A stretch of DNA of 40,408 nt from NCBI GenBank assembly GCA_016867975.1, contig VGIC01000017.1, positions 1-40,408 of the forward strand. Reading direction: 5' to 3'. The notes under the pieces are model-generated. The model saw nothing but the letters and a program-made list of their open reading frames with translations, did no database searches and was not told the origin of the DNA. Below, piece after piece: positions 7,809 through 15,981 of this stretch. Origin of the DNA: Betaproteobacteria bacterium (lineage in GTDB: Bacteria; Pseudomonadota; Gammaproteobacteria; Burkholderiales; Methylophilaceae). Every line of letters begins with the position of its first letter. Within the stretch, counting starts at the first letter, position 1. The position numbers and the translations under genes were made by a program.

Positions 7809-9206
7809 TTACTCCTCTATTCCCAGCTCTTGAATTTTCCGCGTAAGCGTATTACGACCCATGCCAAGCTGGTTGGCGGCTTCAATGCGGCGTCCATGCG
7901 TATACTCGAGTGCCTTCTCAATCAGTATCCGTTCGAGAATCTGTGTGCGCGTCTCGAATATGTTATTCTCGCCACGATTAAGGGCATTGCTCACATCGCT
8001 GGCCAGGGCATCTTGCCATGAGGTGCCGGTAGGGGGCTTGTTGCTGTCATCTTTGATCTCAGGGGGAAGGTCTGCGATATCGATGTTCTGCCCCGGTGCC
8101 ATGACCGTGAGCCAGTGGCACACGTTCTCCAACTGACGCACATTGCCGCTCCAGTTGACGGCGCTTAAGTATTTGAGCGCTGCTACGGAGGGTTGCTTGG
8201 TTTCTACGCCTAATTCAGTGGCGCTGTGTTGTAAGAAATGTTTGATCAGTAGAGGGATATCTTCACGGCGCTCACGCAGTGCCGGCAAGCGCAGGCGGAT
8301 GACATTGAGTCTGTGAAACAGGTCTTCTCGGAATAGGCCGTTTTTGACGCGTTCTTCTAAATCTTGATGCGTGGCGGCAATGATGCGTACATTGACCTTA
8401 ATCGGCTGATGCCCACCTACGCGGTAGAACTGACCATCGCTCAGCACGCGCAGTAGACGCGTTTGCAAATCAGGAGGCATGTCACCAATTTCATCCAAAA
8501 ACAAAGTGCCGCCATCGGCTTGTTCAAAACGGCCGCGACGTGCTGCTGCTGCGCCGGTAAAAGCGCCGCGCTCATGGCCGAATAATTCAGATTCCAGCAA
8601 GTCTTTGGGGATGGCCGCTGTATTAATGGCGATAAATGGCTTGTCTACACGTGGGCTATGGCGGTGCAATGCACGGGCAACGAGTTCTTTACCGCTGCCA
8701 GATTCACCATTAATGAGTACAGTTGCATGCGATTTGCTTAGGCGCCCGATGGCCCTAAATACTTCTTGCATGGATGGGGCTTGGCCAATGATTTCTGGAG
8801 ACTCTTCTGTTGCAATCAAATTAGCATTTTCTGAGATTTGTCTGGAACTTTCTTCAACTGCGCGTTTAATAATCTCAATCGCCTGATCAACATCAAATGG
8901 CTTAGCCAGATACTCGAAGGCGCCCCCCTGAAAGGCAGCGACGGCACTTTCCAGATCAGAGTAGGCAGTCATGATAATGACTGGAATATCTGGGTATTGC
9001 CGTTTAATCTGACTTAAAAAATCCAGCCCGGAGCCATTAGGCATGCGGATATCGCTAACGACTACCTGTGGTTGTTCGCTCTCAAGCAAGCTAAGCGCTT
9101 CTGTAATCGATGAAAATGTCTTGAATTCCAAATCTGTACGTGCCAGGGCTTTTTCAAACACCCAACGGATAGATTTGTCGTCGTCGATAATCCAGATTGG
9201 CTTCAT
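7809..9206 (-). CDS. ntrC: Nitrogen regulation response regulator NtrC (GlnG)
   Basis: This sigma-54-dependent activator switches on nitrogen-starvation genes. The 465-aa protein has a receiver domain (PIWIIDDDKSIRWVF, phosphoacceptor Asp in VVVSDIRMPNGSG). An AAA+ domain follows, with Walker A GESGSGKE, the sigma-54 contact loop ESELFGHERGAFTGA, and Walker B GGTLFLDEIGDM. The C-terminal Fis-type helix-turn-helix is HGRRIEAANQLGMGRNTLTRKIQELG. The start at 9206 (MKPIWIIDDD) is chosen because longer upstream reading overlaps ntrB and is not NtrC-like. It follows ntrB by 4 bp. Two NtrC-type boxes sit before glnA, its classic target. Confidence 0.96.
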   Translation of the reverse strand: MKPIWIIDDDKSIRWVFEKALARTDLEFKTFSSITEALSLLESEQPQVVVSDIRMPNGSGLDFLSQIKRQYPDIPVIIMTAYSDLESAVAAFQGGAFEYLAKPFDVDQAIEIIKRAVEESSRQISENANLIATEESPEIIGQAPSMQEVFRAIGRLSKSHATVLINGESGSGKELVARALHRHSPRVDKPFIAINTAAIPKDLLESELFGHERGAFTGAAAARRGRFEQADGGTLFLDEIGDMPPDLQTRLLRVLSDGQFYRVGGHQPIKVNVRIIAATHQDLEERVKNGLFREDLFHRLNVIRLRLPALRERREDIPLLIKHFLQHSATELGVETKQPSVAALKYLSAVNWSGNVRQLENVCHWLTVMAPGQNIDIADLPPEIKDDSNKPPTGTSWQDALASDVSNALNRGENNIFETRTQILERILIEKALEYTHGRRIEAANQLGMGRNTLTRKIQELGIEE

Positions 9207-9210
9207 GGTT

Positions 9211-10314
9211 CTAAGGTTCCAGTTGTTTAATCGAAGTAGATTTGATCGCGCTCGTTTCAATCGGCAATAAAACGGTGAAGCATGTTTTGCCAGGTTCACT
9301 TTCGCACTCGATCATGCCGTGATGCTGTGTGATAAAAGTCTGTGCCAATGTCAACCCTAAGCCGGATCCACTCTCTGAGCCCGAGACTAGCGGGTAAAAG
9401 ATGCGGTCGCGAATGCTTGGCGGAATGCCTGGGCCGTTATCAGTGATTTCAAGCTTGATGGCCACACGGTAGCGTTTTTTTGCCAGCGTGACTTGTCGTT
9501 CAGCACGGGTCCTAAAAGTAATTTGACTGTTAGGTGTGTTGTGTGTACGCATTGCCTGTACCGCGTTGCGGGCGATATTCAAAACCGCCTGAATTAGTTT
9601 TTCGCGGTCGCCTATCAGTTCTGGCAGGCTTAGATCATAATCGCGCTTAATGATGATGGACTGTGGGGATTCTGCAAGCAAGAGGCTTCTGACACGCTCT
9701 AGCACCTCGTGGATATTGGTGGGCTGATATTTGGGAGCACGATGTGGAATGAGTAGCCGGTCCATCAGCGCGTGCAGCCTGTCTGCTTCTTTGATGATGA
9801 CCTGTGTATATTCGCGCAGGCTGGGAGTAGGCAATTCGTGCTCAAGGAGCTGGGCTGCACCACGTAGCCCACCCAGTGGGTTACGGATCTCGTGTGCCAA
9901 ATTACGCAGCAATTCGGCATTGGCTTGTTGCTGGATTAGCATACGCTCTTCACGTGCGATGCGTAGTTGTGCATCCATGGGCTGGAACTCTAGAATCAGA
10001 CTGGCTGCGGGAGTGTCAATCGGTGTGACGGTGCAAGTGACCGAAAACGAGTGGTGGCGTTGTGTGCTGATGGTGAACTCATGCTCGCGGAACGGACTTT
10101 GTTGTTTGATGGCATTATTGACTGCTAAGGTCAGGATGCTACAGTCAGGAAACACATCATTGAGCTGCTGGCCTATAATTTGCGTGGCGCTGAGTGCAAG
10201 GATGATTTCGGCACTCGGGTTCACATAGACCACCCGCTGTGTATTGTCTAACAGGATAATAGCCGTGGCTAAGTGTTCTAGCCCAGCGAAATGATCTGGC
10301 GTTGGTTGAACCAT
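9211..10314 (-). CDS. ntrB: Nitrogen regulation sensor kinase NtrB (GlnL)
   Basis: This cytosolic histidine kinase/phosphatase acts on NtrC under PII control. The 367-aa protein has an N-terminal PAS domain (HLATAIILLDNTQRVVYVNP), the phosphoacceptor H-box NLAHEIRNPLGGLRGAAQLL, an N-box LIQAVLNIARNAVQAM and a G-box ITDNGPGIPPSI. The second glycine motif is GSGSGLGLTLAQTFI-like near the end. No membrane segment is present, as expected for NtrB. An in-frame stop lies just before the ATG. It sits 4 bp before ntrC and downstream of the DUF4124 gene and glnA on the same strand, the glnA-ntrBC layout. Confidence 0.95.
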   Translation of the reverse strand: MVQPTPDHFAGLEHLATAIILLDNTQRVVYVNPSAEIILALSATQIIGQQLNDVFPDCSILTLAVNNAIKQQSPFREHEFTISTQRHHSFSVTCTVTPIDTPAASLILEFQPMDAQLRIAREERMLIQQQANAELLRNLAHEIRNPLGGLRGAAQLLEHELPTPSLREYTQVIIKEADRLHALMDRLLIPHRAPKYQPTNIHEVLERVRSLLLAESPQSIIIKRDYDLSLPELIGDREKLIQAVLNIARNAVQAMRTHNTPNSQITFRTRAERQVTLAKKRYRVAIKLEITDNGPGIPPSIRDRIFYPLVSGSESGSGLGLTLAQTFITQHHGMIECESEPGKTCFTVLLPIETSAIKSTSIKQLEP

Positions 10315-10363
10315 GGTGAGTTAATTGCAAAATTGGATCGTATTGCGTTTATTAAGCAAAAGT

Positions 10364-10424
10364 CGCGCCAACCACAACTTGGTCAGGAAAAATAGTACGC
10401 ATGAGGTTGTGGCATACTGGCGCG
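10364..10424 (-). repeat. Imperfect inverted repeat between the DUF4124 gene and ntrB
   Basis: Outer arms CGCGCCA (10364-10370) and TGGCGCG (10418-10424) and inner arms CCACAAC (10372-10378) and GTTGTGG (10406-10412) can form a long interrupted stem. It lies in the 145-bp gap between the DUF4124 gene and ntrB on the minus strand. On that strand the stem is followed by only a short ACTTTTG, so it may be a weak terminator or a processing or stability hairpin. Confidence 0.5.
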
Positions 10425-10459
10425 TCATGATGATTCCTGTAAGCTGGGTTCTAGCCGGC

Positions 10460-10963
10460 CTACTTTAATGAATCGAGCTCCTTTTGTAATAGCCCGATAT
10501 TCTTCTGATGGCTATCTACCTCGGCTTGCAGGTTCTTCATCTTCTCTTCAAACTTAGGTACGTTGCGGAAAGTTTTACCGTCTACGGTTTTGTACACTTC
10601 AGGGTTTGCTTCACCCTCTGTATAAGCTCTTTTGGCTTGCTCCAGCGTAGCCTTTTCTGCGGTTAGCTCATTGAACAGAATGTCTCTGCGTTTTTCATCG
10701 CGCTGGCTCTGAGTGTTTCTATCTACACGGGGAAAGTCCTCTGGTATAGATGTACGTTTGTTCGCGCCGTTACGTTCTGACGCTCTGACGCGCTTGTTGG
10801 AGATAGTGTGGACATCTGGGTCTAATTCAAGCTGGACTGCGCCTTTTGACTTGATGTTAGAGTAAGTCACGCGACCATCTGCATCTATATGCTTGTAAAT
10901 TTCAGCAAATGCAAAGTTAGAGAGGGTAAGTGCAAACAATGATAAAAATAGGTATTTTTTCAT
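10460..10963 (-). CDS. Secreted DUF4124-domain protein
   Basis: This 167-aa protein has a signal peptide (MKKYLFLSLFALTLSNFAFA) followed by a DUF4124 domain (EIYKHIDADGRVTYSNIKSKGA). The motif 'Y(K/R)..D..G...YS(N/D)..' is typical of these small periplasmic domains. The rest is charged and likely helical, ending in a coiled-coil stretch (KMKNLQAEVDSHQKNIGLLQ). The function is unknown. Genes of this type commonly sit between glnA and ntrB in betaproteobacteria, which may reflect co-expression under nitrogen control. It is separated from glnA by a terminator, so it may have its own promoter in 10964-11234, where I see no clear motif. Confidence 0.85.
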   Translation of the reverse strand: MKKYLFLSLFALTLSNFAFAEIYKHIDADGRVTYSNIKSKGAVQLELDPDVHTISNKRVRASERNGANKRTSIPEDFPRVDRNTQSQRDEKRRDILFNELTAEKATLEQAKRAYTEGEANPEVYKTVDGKTFRNVPKFEEKMKNLQAEVDSHQKNIGLLQKELDSLK

Positions 10964-11087
10964 GGACTTAGTTTAGTAGAGATGCATAAATAAGGCAACA
11001 TAGATGAGTGCCACGTGGCGAAAACGTGTTGTATCGCTTGACCGTTGATGTTACCCGTTAAGGTCTTTATACAAGTCTTTGAATCTA

Positions 11088-11107
11088 GAAAAAGCAGTTA
11101 AACTGCT
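11088..11107 (-). terminator. Small hairpin with T-tract, minus strand, upstream of the DUF4124 gene
   Basis: AGCAGTT (11093-11099), one base, AACTGCT (11101-11107) is a palindromic stem. On the minus strand it is followed by TTTTTC (11092 down to about 11087). It lies downstream of the main glnA terminator, so it could be a second stop for read-through or a leader hairpin. Confidence 0.45.
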
Positions 11108-11234
11108 CGATTTTCTATAAAGTCCTCATGCACATTCAATATTTCAGAATGACGTCCCACGATGATAATTGTTGAAAATAAGGATAAAATGCTACCGTGC
11201 AAAGCGCTTACGTCGTGCTTCTATCGGTTGAAAT

Positions 11235-11262
11235 AAAAAAGCACGCTTGCGCGTGCTTTTTT
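11235..11262 (-). terminator. glnA terminator
   Basis: The stem GCACGC/GCGTGC (11241-11246, 11251-11256) with loop TTGC is flanked by A6 and T6, making it bidirectional in form. It lies 24 bp after the glnA stop on the minus strand. Confidence 0.9.
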
Positions 11263-11285
11263 ATTCATGGCTGCTTAACAGCGCA

Positions 11286-12695
11286 TTAGCATGAGTAGTA
11301 CAAGCCAAACTCAGCTGGGTGTGGTGTCATGCGCACTTTATTCACTTCGTCCATCTTCAATGCAATGTATGCATCGATCCATTCATTAGTGAATACGCCG
11401 CCTTTGGTCAAGAACTCGCGGTCTTTGTCCAAAGCTACCAATGCTTCTTCTAATGAAGCGCATACGGTTGGGATTTGTGCATCTTCTTCTGGTGGAAGAT
11501 GGTACAAGTCTTTAGTGGCTGGTTCACCTGGGTGAATCTTGTTTTGTACACCGTCTAGACCCGCCATCAGCAATGCAGAGAATGCCAAGTATGGGTTAGC
11601 GATTGGATCTGGGAAGCGCGCTTCAACACGACGCGCTTTATCTGATGCCACGAACGGGATACGGATAGAAGCTGAACGGTTCTTAGCTGAGTAAGCCAAC
11701 TTAACCGGTGCTTCAAAGTGTGGCACCAAGCGTTTGTATGAGTTTGTACCCGGGTTGGTGATCGCATTTAGTGCTTTAGCGTGTTTGATGATACCGCCGA
11801 TGTAGTAAAGCGCGAATTCGCTCAAACCAGCGTAGCCGTTACCTGCGAACAGGTTTTTGCCGTCTTTCCATACGGATTGGTGCACATGCATGCCGCTGCC
11901 GTTATCGCCAGCGAATGGTTTTGGCATGAATGTCGCCGTTTTACCGTAAGCATGCGCGGTATTCAAAATCACGTATTTTTGGATTTGTGTCCAGTCAGCG
12001 CGTTGTGTCAAGGTGCTGAATTTAGTACCAATTTCACACTGACCAGCAGTAGCCACTTCATGGTGGTGTACTTCAACAGGAACGCCCATAGCTTCTAATG
12101 TCATACACATGGCTGAGCGAATGTCGTGCAATGAGTCTACTGGCGCCACAGGGAAGTAACCGCCTTTAACACCTGGACGGTGGCCTGTGTTGCCGCTGTC
12201 GAATTTGTCATCAGATGCCCAAGCCGCCTCTTCTGAAGTGATGCGCACTGAGCTACCGCTCATTGAAACATCCCATTGAATGCTGTCGAAAATGAAAAAT
12301 TCTGGTTCTGGACCAAAGTAAGCGGTGTCGCCCAAGCCTGTTGATTTTAAGTAAGCTTCAGCACGTTTTGCCAGTGAACGTGGGTCACGCTCGTAGCCTT
12401 TGCCGTCTGTAGGGTCAACCACATCGCAAGTCAGGATAAGCGTTGGCTCGTCCATGAATGGGTCGATATTGGCGGTTGATGGATCTGGAATCAACAGCAT
12501 GTCGGATGCTTGAATGCCTTTCCAGCCGGCGATTGAAGAGCCGTCAAATGCGTGGCCTTCAGTAAATTTGTCTTCATTGAAGTGTGAAACAGGCACTGTG
12601 ACGTGTTGTTCTTTACCGCGCGTGTCGGTAAAACGGAAATCAACGAACTTGATGTCGTTGTCGATAACCAATTTCATTACATTTTCCACTGACAT
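11286..12695 (-). CDS. glnA: Glutamine synthetase type I (GlnA)
   Basis: GlnA makes glutamine from glutamate, ammonia and ATP and is the main ammonium-assimilating enzyme. The 469-aa protein matches GSI-beta across its length: [19 protein letters not shown] at the N-terminus, [17 protein letters not shown] (the Asp latch region), [27 protein letters not shown], the ATP-binding [19 protein letters not shown], and NRSASIRIP. The adenylylation loop is DLYHLPPEE with its Tyr intact, so control by GlnE is expected. The ribosome site AGGAGA precedes the ATG. Upstream is a sigma-54 promoter with two NtrC boxes, and ntrBC lie downstream on the same strand. Confidence 0.98.
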   Translation of the reverse strand: MSVENVMKLVIDNDIKFVDFRFTDTRGKEQHVTVPVSHFNEDKFTEGHAFDGSSIAGWKGIQASDMLLIPDPSTANIDPFMDEPTLILTCDVVDPTDGKGYERDPRSLAKRAEAYLKSTGLGDTAYFGPEPEFFIFDSIQWDVSMSGSSVRITSEEAAWASDDKFDSGNTGHRPGVKGGYFPVAPVDSLHDIRSAMCMTLEAMGVPVEVHHHEVATAGQCEIGTKFSTLTQRADWTQIQKYVILNTAHAYGKTATFMPKPFAGDNGSGMHVHQSVWKDGKNLFAGNGYAGLSEFALYYIGGIIKHAKALNAITNPGTNSYKRLVPHFEAPVKLAYSAKNRSASIRIPFVASDKARRVEARFPDPIANPYLAFSALLMAGLDGVQNKIHPGEPATKDLYHLPPEEDAQIPTVCASLEEALVALDKDREFLTKGGVFTNEWIDAYIALKMDEVNKVRMTPHPAEFGLYYSC

Positions 12696-12747
12696 TTAGA
12701 ATCTCCTGTGATGATGTGGTGTTAATTTGGAATAAAATCAAACTATT

Positions 12748-12872
12748 AGGGTGTCTCTATAAATGCAGAGTTTGAGATGCAGCACTACCCGTTAAGGGCA
12801 TGTCCGTAGAATATACCAGCTAAAGCTGGTTATTCACACGCCAAAGACGCAGGAACACAGTAATGCGCTCAA
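12748..12872. repeat. MITE-like repeat, copy A (short form)
   Basis: About 125 bp between the glnA start and its promoter region shares three blocks with the copy at 15527-15786. They are the left block (GCAGAGTTT...ATGCAG), a central 30-bp block 12803-12832 with one mismatch, holding the hairpin ACCAGCT-AA-AGCTGGT (12815-12830), and the right block ACACAGTAATGCGCTCAA (12855-12872). The ends resemble weak inverted repeats (TTTGAG...CTCAAA). It carries no gene. It lies inside the presumed glnA 5' leader, so it would be transcribed from the sigma-54 promoter. Confidence 0.7.
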
Positions 12873-12918
12873 AAAAATATTTTTAGAAGTACCCATTAAA
12901 ATTTAGCCCTATAGATTA

Positions 12919-12934
12919 GCAGGAAATGTGCCAA
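12919..12934 (-). promoter_or_regulatory. Sigma-54 (-24/-12) promoter of glnA
   Basis: Reading the minus strand, TTGGCAC-ATTTC-CTGCT matches the RpoN consensus TGGCAC-N5-TTGC, with GG and GC at the required 12-bp offset and one mismatch in the -12 element. The predicted transcript starts near 12908, giving a leader of about 210 nt before glnA. It closely resembles enteric glnAp2. Confidence 0.85.
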
Positions 12935-12993
12935 TCTGGAATGCCTTAATACCCAGTATTTTAAGGGTGGCTGCAATTAACGATACGCCAAAA

Positions 12994-13040
12994 TGCACCA
13001 TACATGTGCGTTAGGTCAAAAAATGCACCAATAGTGTGCA
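12994..13040. promoter_or_regulatory. Two NtrC-binding sites (enhancer) of glnA
   Basis: GCACCA-TAC-ATGTGC (12995-13009) and GCACCA-ATA-GTGTGC (13025-13039) match the NtrC palindrome GCACCA-N3-TGGTGC at all but one or two positions. Their centres are 30 bp apart, about three helical turns, and about 94 and 124 bp upstream of the predicted glnA start. This is close to the known -108/-140 arrangement in enteric glnA. Confidence 0.88.
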
Positions 13041-13152
13041 TTACCCCAGGTTTTCCATTAAGGATTGCAACCAGTCGCCGATAAGCAATACGAAGCCAAC
13101 AAGTTGGCGTTCAAGTGGATGAATATCGCCTAATGGAAAATCTGGGATAATG
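13040..13152. repeat. 113-bp foldback (imperfect inverted repeat) between glnA and the rhodanese gene
   Basis: An arm at 13040-13063 (ATTACCCCAGGTTTTCCATT...) is matched by the reverse complement of 13129-13151 at about 21 of 24 positions. Inside lies a smaller hairpin, GCCAAC-AA-GTTGGC (13095-13108). The left arm begins at the last base of the distal NtrC site. It may be a foldback element or a structured 5' region. No gene fits within it. Confidence 0.6.
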
Positions 13153-13227
13153 TGCGCTGTGAAGTCTTAGAACGTTTTGGCGCTATACTTCAAGTTCATA
13201 AACGAAATATTTGCAAAAGGATAATAT

Positions 13228-13692
13228 ATGACTGATCAACAAGCAATTTTAAACTTGGCGCAACAACGTGCGGCAGAAAAGTCGTTACCTTATGATGGTG
13301 CACTCACGCCACAGGAGGCGCATGCCTTGTTGCAGGCCGATCCTAACGCAGTGCTGGTGGATGTGCGGACTCGAGCTGAATTGGATCTGGTTGGACGCAT
13401 CCCTTCAGCATTACATGTAGAGTGGGCATTTTATCCGGGCATGGTGGCCAACCCTGATTTTTCCAGTCAGCTTCAGGCTGAGCTGAGTCAACGTCATTGC
13501 GATCGAGATGTGGTGTTGATGTTCTTGTGCCGTACCGGCGGACGTTCACACAATGCGGCAGTGGTGGCCGATGCCTTGGGTTTTAATCGAGTATACAACA
13601 TCCTTGAGGGGTTTGAGGGGGAGGCCAACACCGATAAACAGCGCACCCTGATTAATGGCTGGAAACATGCCGGTTTACCTTGGACTAATTAA
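13228..13692 (+). CDS. Rhodanese-like sulfurtransferase domain protein
   Basis: This is a single-domain rhodanese of 154 aa. The catalytic Cys is in the loop FLCRTGGRSHNAA (about residue 93), a six-residue CRTGGRS-type loop as in sulfurtransferases. Family motifs VLVDVRTRAELDLVGRIPSA and GFNRVYNILEGFEG are present. There is no signal peptide, so it is cytosolic. It has a good ribosome site (AAAGGAT) and its own promoter region upstream. It lies 9 bp before aroE, probably in one operon. The sulfur donor and acceptor are unknown; the YibN/PspE-like assignment stays general. Confidence 0.9.
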   Translation: MTDQQAILNLAQQRAAEKSLPYDGALTPQEAHALLQADPNAVLVDVRTRAELDLVGRIPSALHVEWAFYPGMVANPDFSSQLQAELSQRHCDRDVVLMFLCRTGGRSHNAAVVADALGFNRVYNILEGFEGEANTDKQRTLINGWKHAGLPWTN

Positions 13693-13701
13693 GGCGCCCC
13701 G

Positions 13702-14523
13702 ATGACTGATCGCTACGCTGTGCTGGGCAACCCCATCGCCCATAGTAAATCACCCTTGATCCATGCCGCTTTTTCTAGCCAAACTGGGCAGGACATCCAC
13801 TATGAACGGATTCTAGTGCCTTTAGACGGATTTGAGGCAACGGTGCGCGAGTTGATTACCCAGGGCTATCGTGGGGTAAATGTCACGGTGCCTTTCAAAT
13901 TTGAGGCTTTTCGATTGGCGGATGAGACCACCTTGCGTGCAGGTGATGCCGGGGCAGTGAATACCTTGATTTTTAATCAGACCAACGTGGTGGGTGATAA
14001 CACCGATGGCGCTGGTTTGGTGCGCGACATTGAAGTGAATCTGAATCGACCTATCCAAGCTCAGCGAGTTTTGTTGCTCGGTGCTGGCGGGGCAGCAGAG
14101 GGCGTGTTGCATCCATTGCTGGAGCGAAAACCAAGCTTGCTGGTGATTGCAAACCGTACGCTGGAAAAAGCGCAGACGATGATAGCCAAACGACCGACTT
14201 CGGATACGGAGCTTGCTGGCTGCGCGTTTAACGATTTGTCTGGTCAGCAATTTGATATTGTCATCAACGCCACTTCGGCGGGTTTGACGAATGCGGCTTT
14301 GCCTATCCCCCCTACGGTATATGCAGCAGATGGGTTAGCTTATGACATGATGTACGGTCACGATACACCTTTTATGCAACAGGCACGCGAGACGGGAGCT
14401 TGGGCAGTGGACGGTTTGGGAATGTTAGTTGAACAGGCAGCCGAGGCTTTTTATGTATGGCGCGGCGTTCGACCAGAAACCATACCGGTGATGACCATGG
14501 TGAGATCTCTATTAACATGCTGA
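13702..14523 (+). CDS. aroE: Shikimate dehydrogenase (NADP+) AroE
   Basis: AroE reduces 3-dehydroshikimate to shikimate with NADPH in aromatic amino-acid synthesis. The 273-aa protein has the substrate motif VLGNPIAHSKSPLIHAAF at the start and the catalytic lysine in NVTVPFK. The catalytic Asp lies in GDNTDGAGLV, the nucleotide-binding glycine loop is LLLGAGGAAEGV, and NADP selectivity is suggested by ANRTLEKA. The C-terminal GLGMLVEQAAEAFYVWRGV is conserved. Its end overlaps mtgA by 7 bp, indicating coupling, a common pairing in betaproteobacteria. Confidence 0.96.
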   Translation: MTDRYAVLGNPIAHSKSPLIHAAFSSQTGQDIHYERILVPLDGFEATVRELITQGYRGVNVTVPFKFEAFRLADETTLRAGDAGAVNTLIFNQTNVVGDNTDGAGLVRDIEVNLNRPIQAQRVLLLGAGGAAEGVLHPLLERKPSLLVIANRTLEKAQTMIAKRPTSDTELAGCAFNDLSGQQFDIVINATSAGLTNAALPIPPTVYAADGLAYDMMYGHDTPFMQQARETGAWAVDGLGMLVEQAAEAFYVWRGVRPETIPVMTMVRSLLTC

Positions 14524-15251
14524 ACTGGCTGATGAATCGTACCTCAAGGGCTACGCCATTGGGTCTCGATGGTTTGATAAAGCGCGGCTTGGTGCTGTTG
14601 ATGGCCATCGTGTTGTTCTATCAGGTGTGGATATTTCTGCATATTTGCTGGTGGATTAAGTTCAATCCTCATTCCAGCGCTTTCATGGAGAATCGTTTGG
14701 AAATCATTCAGGAAAACAAACCAGATGCGGAGCTCAAATATCAATGGGTGGACTATCCCAAGATATCTCAGCACTTGAAGCGCGCTGTGATTGCGTCGGA
14801 AGATGCAAAATTCCTAGCGCATGAGGGCTTTGACTGGGAAGGGATAGAGAAAGCATACCGAAAGAATTTGAAAAAGGGGAAAATTGTAGCGGGAGGTTCT
14901 ACTATCAGCCAGCAATTGGCTAAAAATCTGTTCCTGTCCACTAAGCGTACGCCTTGGCGCAAAGCGCAGGAAACCGTCATTACCGTGATGCTGGAAAGCC
15001 TGCTGACTAAGCGCCGGATCTTAGAAATCTATTTAAATGTTATCGAGTGGGGGAATGGGGTTTTTGGTGCAGAGGCTGCTGCAAGACACTATTACAAGAC
15101 CAAAGCCTCGAAATTAAGCGCAGGTCAGTCTGCCCGCCTAGCTGCGATGATTCCCAACCCACGCTTTTACGACCGGCATCAGTATACTGGCTATCTGAAC
15201 CGCCGCACCGCGACCATAAAGGCCCGCATGCCCCTGGTTCAAGTGCCTTAA
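14517..15251 (+). CDS. mtgA: Monofunctional biosynthetic peptidoglycan transglycosylase MtgA
   Basis: This GT51 glycosyltransferase polymerises lipid II into glycan strands. The 244-aa protein has one N-terminal membrane anchor (RGLVLLMAIVLFYQVWIFL, about residues 23-41) and then a GT51 domain. Motifs present are AVIASEDAKFLAHEGFDW (catalytic Glu in EDAKF), GGSTISQQLAKNLFLS, KRRILEIYLNVIEWGNGVFG and AARHYYKTKASKLSAGQSA. The start at 14517 overlaps the end of aroE; an ATG at 14532 is also possible. The codons upstream of 14517 lie within aroE in another frame and are unlikely to be used. Length fits MtgA (about 240 aa). Confidence 0.94.
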   Translation: MLNWLMNRTSRATPLGLDGLIKRGLVLLMAIVLFYQVWIFLHICWWIKFNPHSSAFMENRLEIIQENKPDAELKYQWVDYPKISQHLKRAVIASEDAKFLAHEGFDWEGIEKAYRKNLKKGKIVAGGSTISQQLAKNLFLSTKRTPWRKAQETVITVMLESLLTKRRILEIYLNVIEWGNGVFGAEAAARHYYKTKASKLSAGQSARLAAMIPNPRFYDRHQYTGYLNRRTATIKARMPLVQVP

Positions 15252-15382
15252 TCCAAAAACACTGTTAATTGCTCGATTATTGTGTAATCACTTATGAACA
15301 TTCAACTTTATTACTTTGAACCCTACTCATCCAATGGGTGAGGGGCTTTGATAGCCACTATTCTACTGCAACCTAGGCAGGT

Positions 15383-15526
15383 GGGGCTTTTCTGTGAATG
15401 TGGAAAATCAATAGCGGGATTTTGGCGCATCAACTTTCTGTCATAATATGTGATAATGACTAATCAGGATTGCCACCTGATCTGCTAGAAAATAAAAATG
15501 GTCGAATGGATGTTACCCATTACTTT
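15383..15526 (+). pseudogene. Relic of a second nfeD: promoter block and first codons only
   Basis: This stretch resembles the reverse complement of the nfeD upstream region. The identical core CATCAACTTTCTGTCATAAT (15428-15447) occurs there, flanked on the left by the similar stretch GTGAATGTG(G/A)AAA. Further on, CTGCTAGAAAA and an ATG at 15498 (MVEWMLPITLG) align with the true nfeD ribosome site and start (MIEAMWGWAAIG). The similarity stops where repeat copy B begins at about 15527. It reads as the decayed 5' end of an nfeD duplicate. Identity was judged by eye. Confidence 0.55.
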
Positions 15527-15786
15527 AGGGCACTTCAAACGCAGAGTTTAAATGCAGTATTACTCGTAGCCAGTACTTGGCTTCTCCGTGGAATATACCA
15601 GCTAAAGCTGGTTATCTCATGCCAAAGGTGCACACCCGCACGGGGCATCCCTAACCTCGTTAGATGCTGAAGCATCAAGTCGATAGGGGCAGAGCGCAGA
15701 AGCCAAGAAAACTTGAGTTTCAGTGTAGACTTACTTTTAGGTTATGTCTGGAACTAAAAGCCGTGCAACGCAGTTATGCGCTCAAG
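15527..15786. repeat. MITE-like repeat, copy B (long form)
   Basis: This 260-bp non-coding stretch shares its left block (CGCAGAGTTTAAATGCAG), the central block at 15585-15614 with hairpin ACCAGCT-AA-AGCTGGT (15597-15612), and the right block ACGCAGTTATGCGCTCAA (15768-15785) with the copy at 12748-12872. It has an extra internal 130 bp or so with another hairpin, GATGCT-GA-AGCATC (15662-15675). Short open frames inside (for example 15664-15882) look random. The remaining 15787-15981 shows no gene; 15252-15382 holds only a weak hairpin near 15325-15345. Confidence 0.7.
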
Positions 15787-15981
15787 TGGTTTAAGCAGGT
15801 CGTCAACGGAGCCGATGCTCACAAATGTAGTATAGAAATGCCTTTTACAAACCTATGTCGAGCAGCTGTGGCAACAATATAAGACCAAGATTAATTTAGA
15901 AAGTCGTTACAAGTTTTTTTGAATAAAACAAACAGCCTGATATCACAAATCAAATGCTATCCCCTTTAAAGAATATATATT

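Noticed and set aside
15438-15455. A full PhoB box at CTGTCATAATATGTGATA
   Set aside because: Only the first heptamer fits; the second half is far from CTGTCAT in both copies, so at most a half-site can be claimed.
15470-15882. Two short open frames (about 66 and 72 codons) in the gap between mtgA and the pseudouridine synthase gene
   Set aside because: They run through the relic and repeat sequence, have no family features or ribosome sites, and are explained by the non-coding repeat.
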